Shown: piece after piece, positions 62,735-64,000 of the stretch
How positions within the stretch are numbered: the first letter of the stretch is position 1
Layout: each line of letters opens with the position of its first letter
Assembly: GCA_963729325.1 (NCBI GenBank)
Contig: CAVSNS010000051.1
Location: 189,661 to 253,660, forward strand
Length of the DNA stretch: 64,000 bases
Direction: 5' to 3'
From: JABCYV01 sp963729325
GTDB taxonomy: Bacteria; Acidobacteriota; Terriglobia; Terriglobales; Acidobacteriaceae
Notes under the pieces: model-generated
The model's input: only the letters and a program-made list of their open reading frames with translations
Told to the model about the DNA's origin: nothing
The model's database searches: none
Position numbers and translations under genes: made by a program

Positions 62735-63790
62735 TCAATCTCTAGTTAACGCCTGGTCAACCCTCTCTTTTTTGCGAAGCCCGAACTTCTTGATTCGCGC
62801 TATCGTTTCCTGATTCGCGATCACTTTACCGTCGCTATACTCCATGCACCTGAAGTCCACCAGGCTTCTTGGTGCTCCCGGTACTCGCCCAAGATGTTGC
62901 CGTAGGTCTTAACCCAGATCTTTCCGGGCGTCTTGTGCCCGTCGCGATCGACTCCCGGATGGATTCCATATTTCTTTCCGGTGCGAGTATCGATTGCCTT
63001 AGTAGAAGCCCACTCTTCCCGACGCTTTGAAAACGGCATTATCAAGCTAAAGTTTTCTTCAAGTTTCGTCCCATTCCGGTCGTAGGTAGGGAAAGGGAGC
63101 GGCGTGAAAATAAAAGTTTTTGGTTTTGTGATGCCCTTTAGCATTCCGAGAATCGCCGTGGTTGTGACGGCAATACGCATCATCGCGGGAAAATCGAACC
63201 AGTCTGGGGTTGGACGCGGGCGAGCAACTTCGCCCTCCAGAACCCAATGCCACGCTTCATGTATCCAGTCACTTGCTGGATCGTTTTCGACGGTATTTCG
63301 TGGTGAATAGAGATAACCCAGCCCGTGCGCCTTAGCGTCCACGATCACGATGTTGCCTTGCGCGTCATAGCGGTACATCAGGTATCTTTTGGCTGAGATA
63401 GCAAGGGCGAACAGTTCAATCCGCTTACCGCTGTGGAAATTCACATCTTCTATTTTGAGGATCGAGCCTGGTACTTTTTCCCGGTCGTAAGGATTCAGCA
63501 ACTCGAACCGCCTTACGATGTCATCCATATCCTTCCACGAGAGCGCCTTGATGCCGTACTCGCCGTTCGGTCCGCGTTCTCCCGGAGCGTACCCAGCCCC
63601 CATTCTCGGAAGATACGATGCACATGCTGTCCGTATCACAAAAGAGATAATGCCCGCATTTGTCCTCGATGCATCGCTGAATCATGGCCAACATAAGATG
63701 AGCGCCGCCCGTGCCGACGCCAGTGTGCCAGTGGTGTGGCGGATTTCGGGAGGAAGGTTCGTTGGCTCGTAAGACCGGACAAATTGTGGG
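62735..63790 (-). pseudogene. Decayed family-B DNA-polymerase-like gene
   Basis: Reading across frames gives NLPPEIRHTTGTLASARAA, then HLMLAMIQRCIEDKCGHYLF and CDTDSMCIV (the family-B motif C, DTDS). Then come ALSWKDMDDIVRRFELLNPY, LFALAISAKRYLMYRYDAQG and a C-terminal RIKKFGLRKKERVDQAL ending at 62735. The ORF 62821-63639 is only its longest intact piece. Frame breaks are near 63592-63594 (one extra G in TGGG), about 63715 and about 62850. The layout matches polymerase-like proteins of plasmid or mobile origin. The upstream half is missing or unrecognisable. Confidence 0.7.
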
Positions 63791-64000
63791 ACGCGGGCAG
63801 CGCCGGTGACTGGTGCGCGTGTATCTGGGACGCGACCATCAGACTCACAACCGTACCGTCTACGGCCCCGTTCGACGTACCCAGGAATACCTGACGGATA
63901 TGACGATGGTTCAGAGTCTTTAAGGAGGACCAAGCATACCGCTCTCTGTGCCACTGGGAAGGGCACTCCTAGGTACATGGGAATTATCTGTCCGAATACG
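63791..64000. other. Unassigned window end
   Basis: A minus-strand reading frame continues to 63978 (for example PVTGAARVPQFVRSYEP) but matches nothing I recognise, and codons after it look random. It may be the decayed upstream part of the polymerase-like gene. Confidence 0.3.

Noticed and set aside
1..64000. CRISPR array or Cas genes
   Set aside because: No regular direct repeats with similar-length spacers and no Cas-like proteins were seen.

Overview
The window looks like chromosomal DNA of an Acidobacteriota bacterium, probably of the Terriglobia/Koribacter type. The basis is gene content (two tandem type I signal peptidases beside rnc, AsmA and TPR proteins, a DUF6569 protein, VPS10-like propellers, a BBP2-type barrel, sigma plus anti-sigma/Ycf48-like pairs) and short palindromic intergenic repeats. 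The taxonomic call is inference from gene families; no rRNA gene is present. The only RNA gene I can support is one tRNA-Ala(GGC).

Layout. 0-5.5 kb: lipoprotein, mazEF, BNR propeller, a nucleotidyltransferase toxin-antitoxin-like pair, TfoX-like protein, MoaD-like protein, tRNA-Ala. 5.8-15.5 kb: ECF sigma and anti-sigma, two TPR proteins, rnc, two lepB copies, AsmA, a small secreted protein. 15.5-20.7 kb: amidohydrolase, permease, agmatinase-like protein, acyltransferase. 20.8-26 kb: housekeeping run of M50 protease, trpS, scpA, scpB, rluB, hisC. 26-33 kb: ROK kinase, a broken mutM, purA, monooxygenase, tautomerase, lexA, aminotransferase, trxA. 33.5-44.2 kb: sigma and anti-sigma/Ycf48 pair, DUF6569, thiolase, a large VPS10-like protein, PPK2, porin. 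44.2-47.3 kb: a graveyard of gene ends (tyrosine recombinases, outer-membrane efflux protein, glycine-zipper protein, IS91 transposase, quinone oxidoreductase).

47.3-59.9 kb is a sugar-acid catabolic region: UxuA, two SDRs, an SMP-30 lactonase, an MFS sugar porter, a second UxuA-like protein, a RraA-like aldolase, a KDPG aldolase, an enolase-superfamily dehydratase, a GH39 glycosidase, a GntR regulator and KDG kinase. Together they would turn a hexuronate or aldonate, probably released from a glucuronoxylan-like glycan, into 2-keto-3-deoxygluconate, KDPG, and then pyruvate plus glyceraldehyde 3-phosphate. Seven of the genes form a minus-strand run divergent from gntR-kdgK. 61-64 kb is a second graveyard with a group II intron reverse-transcriptase fragment and a decayed family-B DNA-polymerase-like gene.

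The most striking global feature is that at least eight genes are broken by thirteen single-base frameshifts that all have the same sign (net +1, one extra base), several in short homopolymers. In the seven complete genes, removing one base per site restores a full reading frame of family-typical length. That points to consensus insertion errors rather than gene death and should be settled before any of these genes is called a pseudogene.
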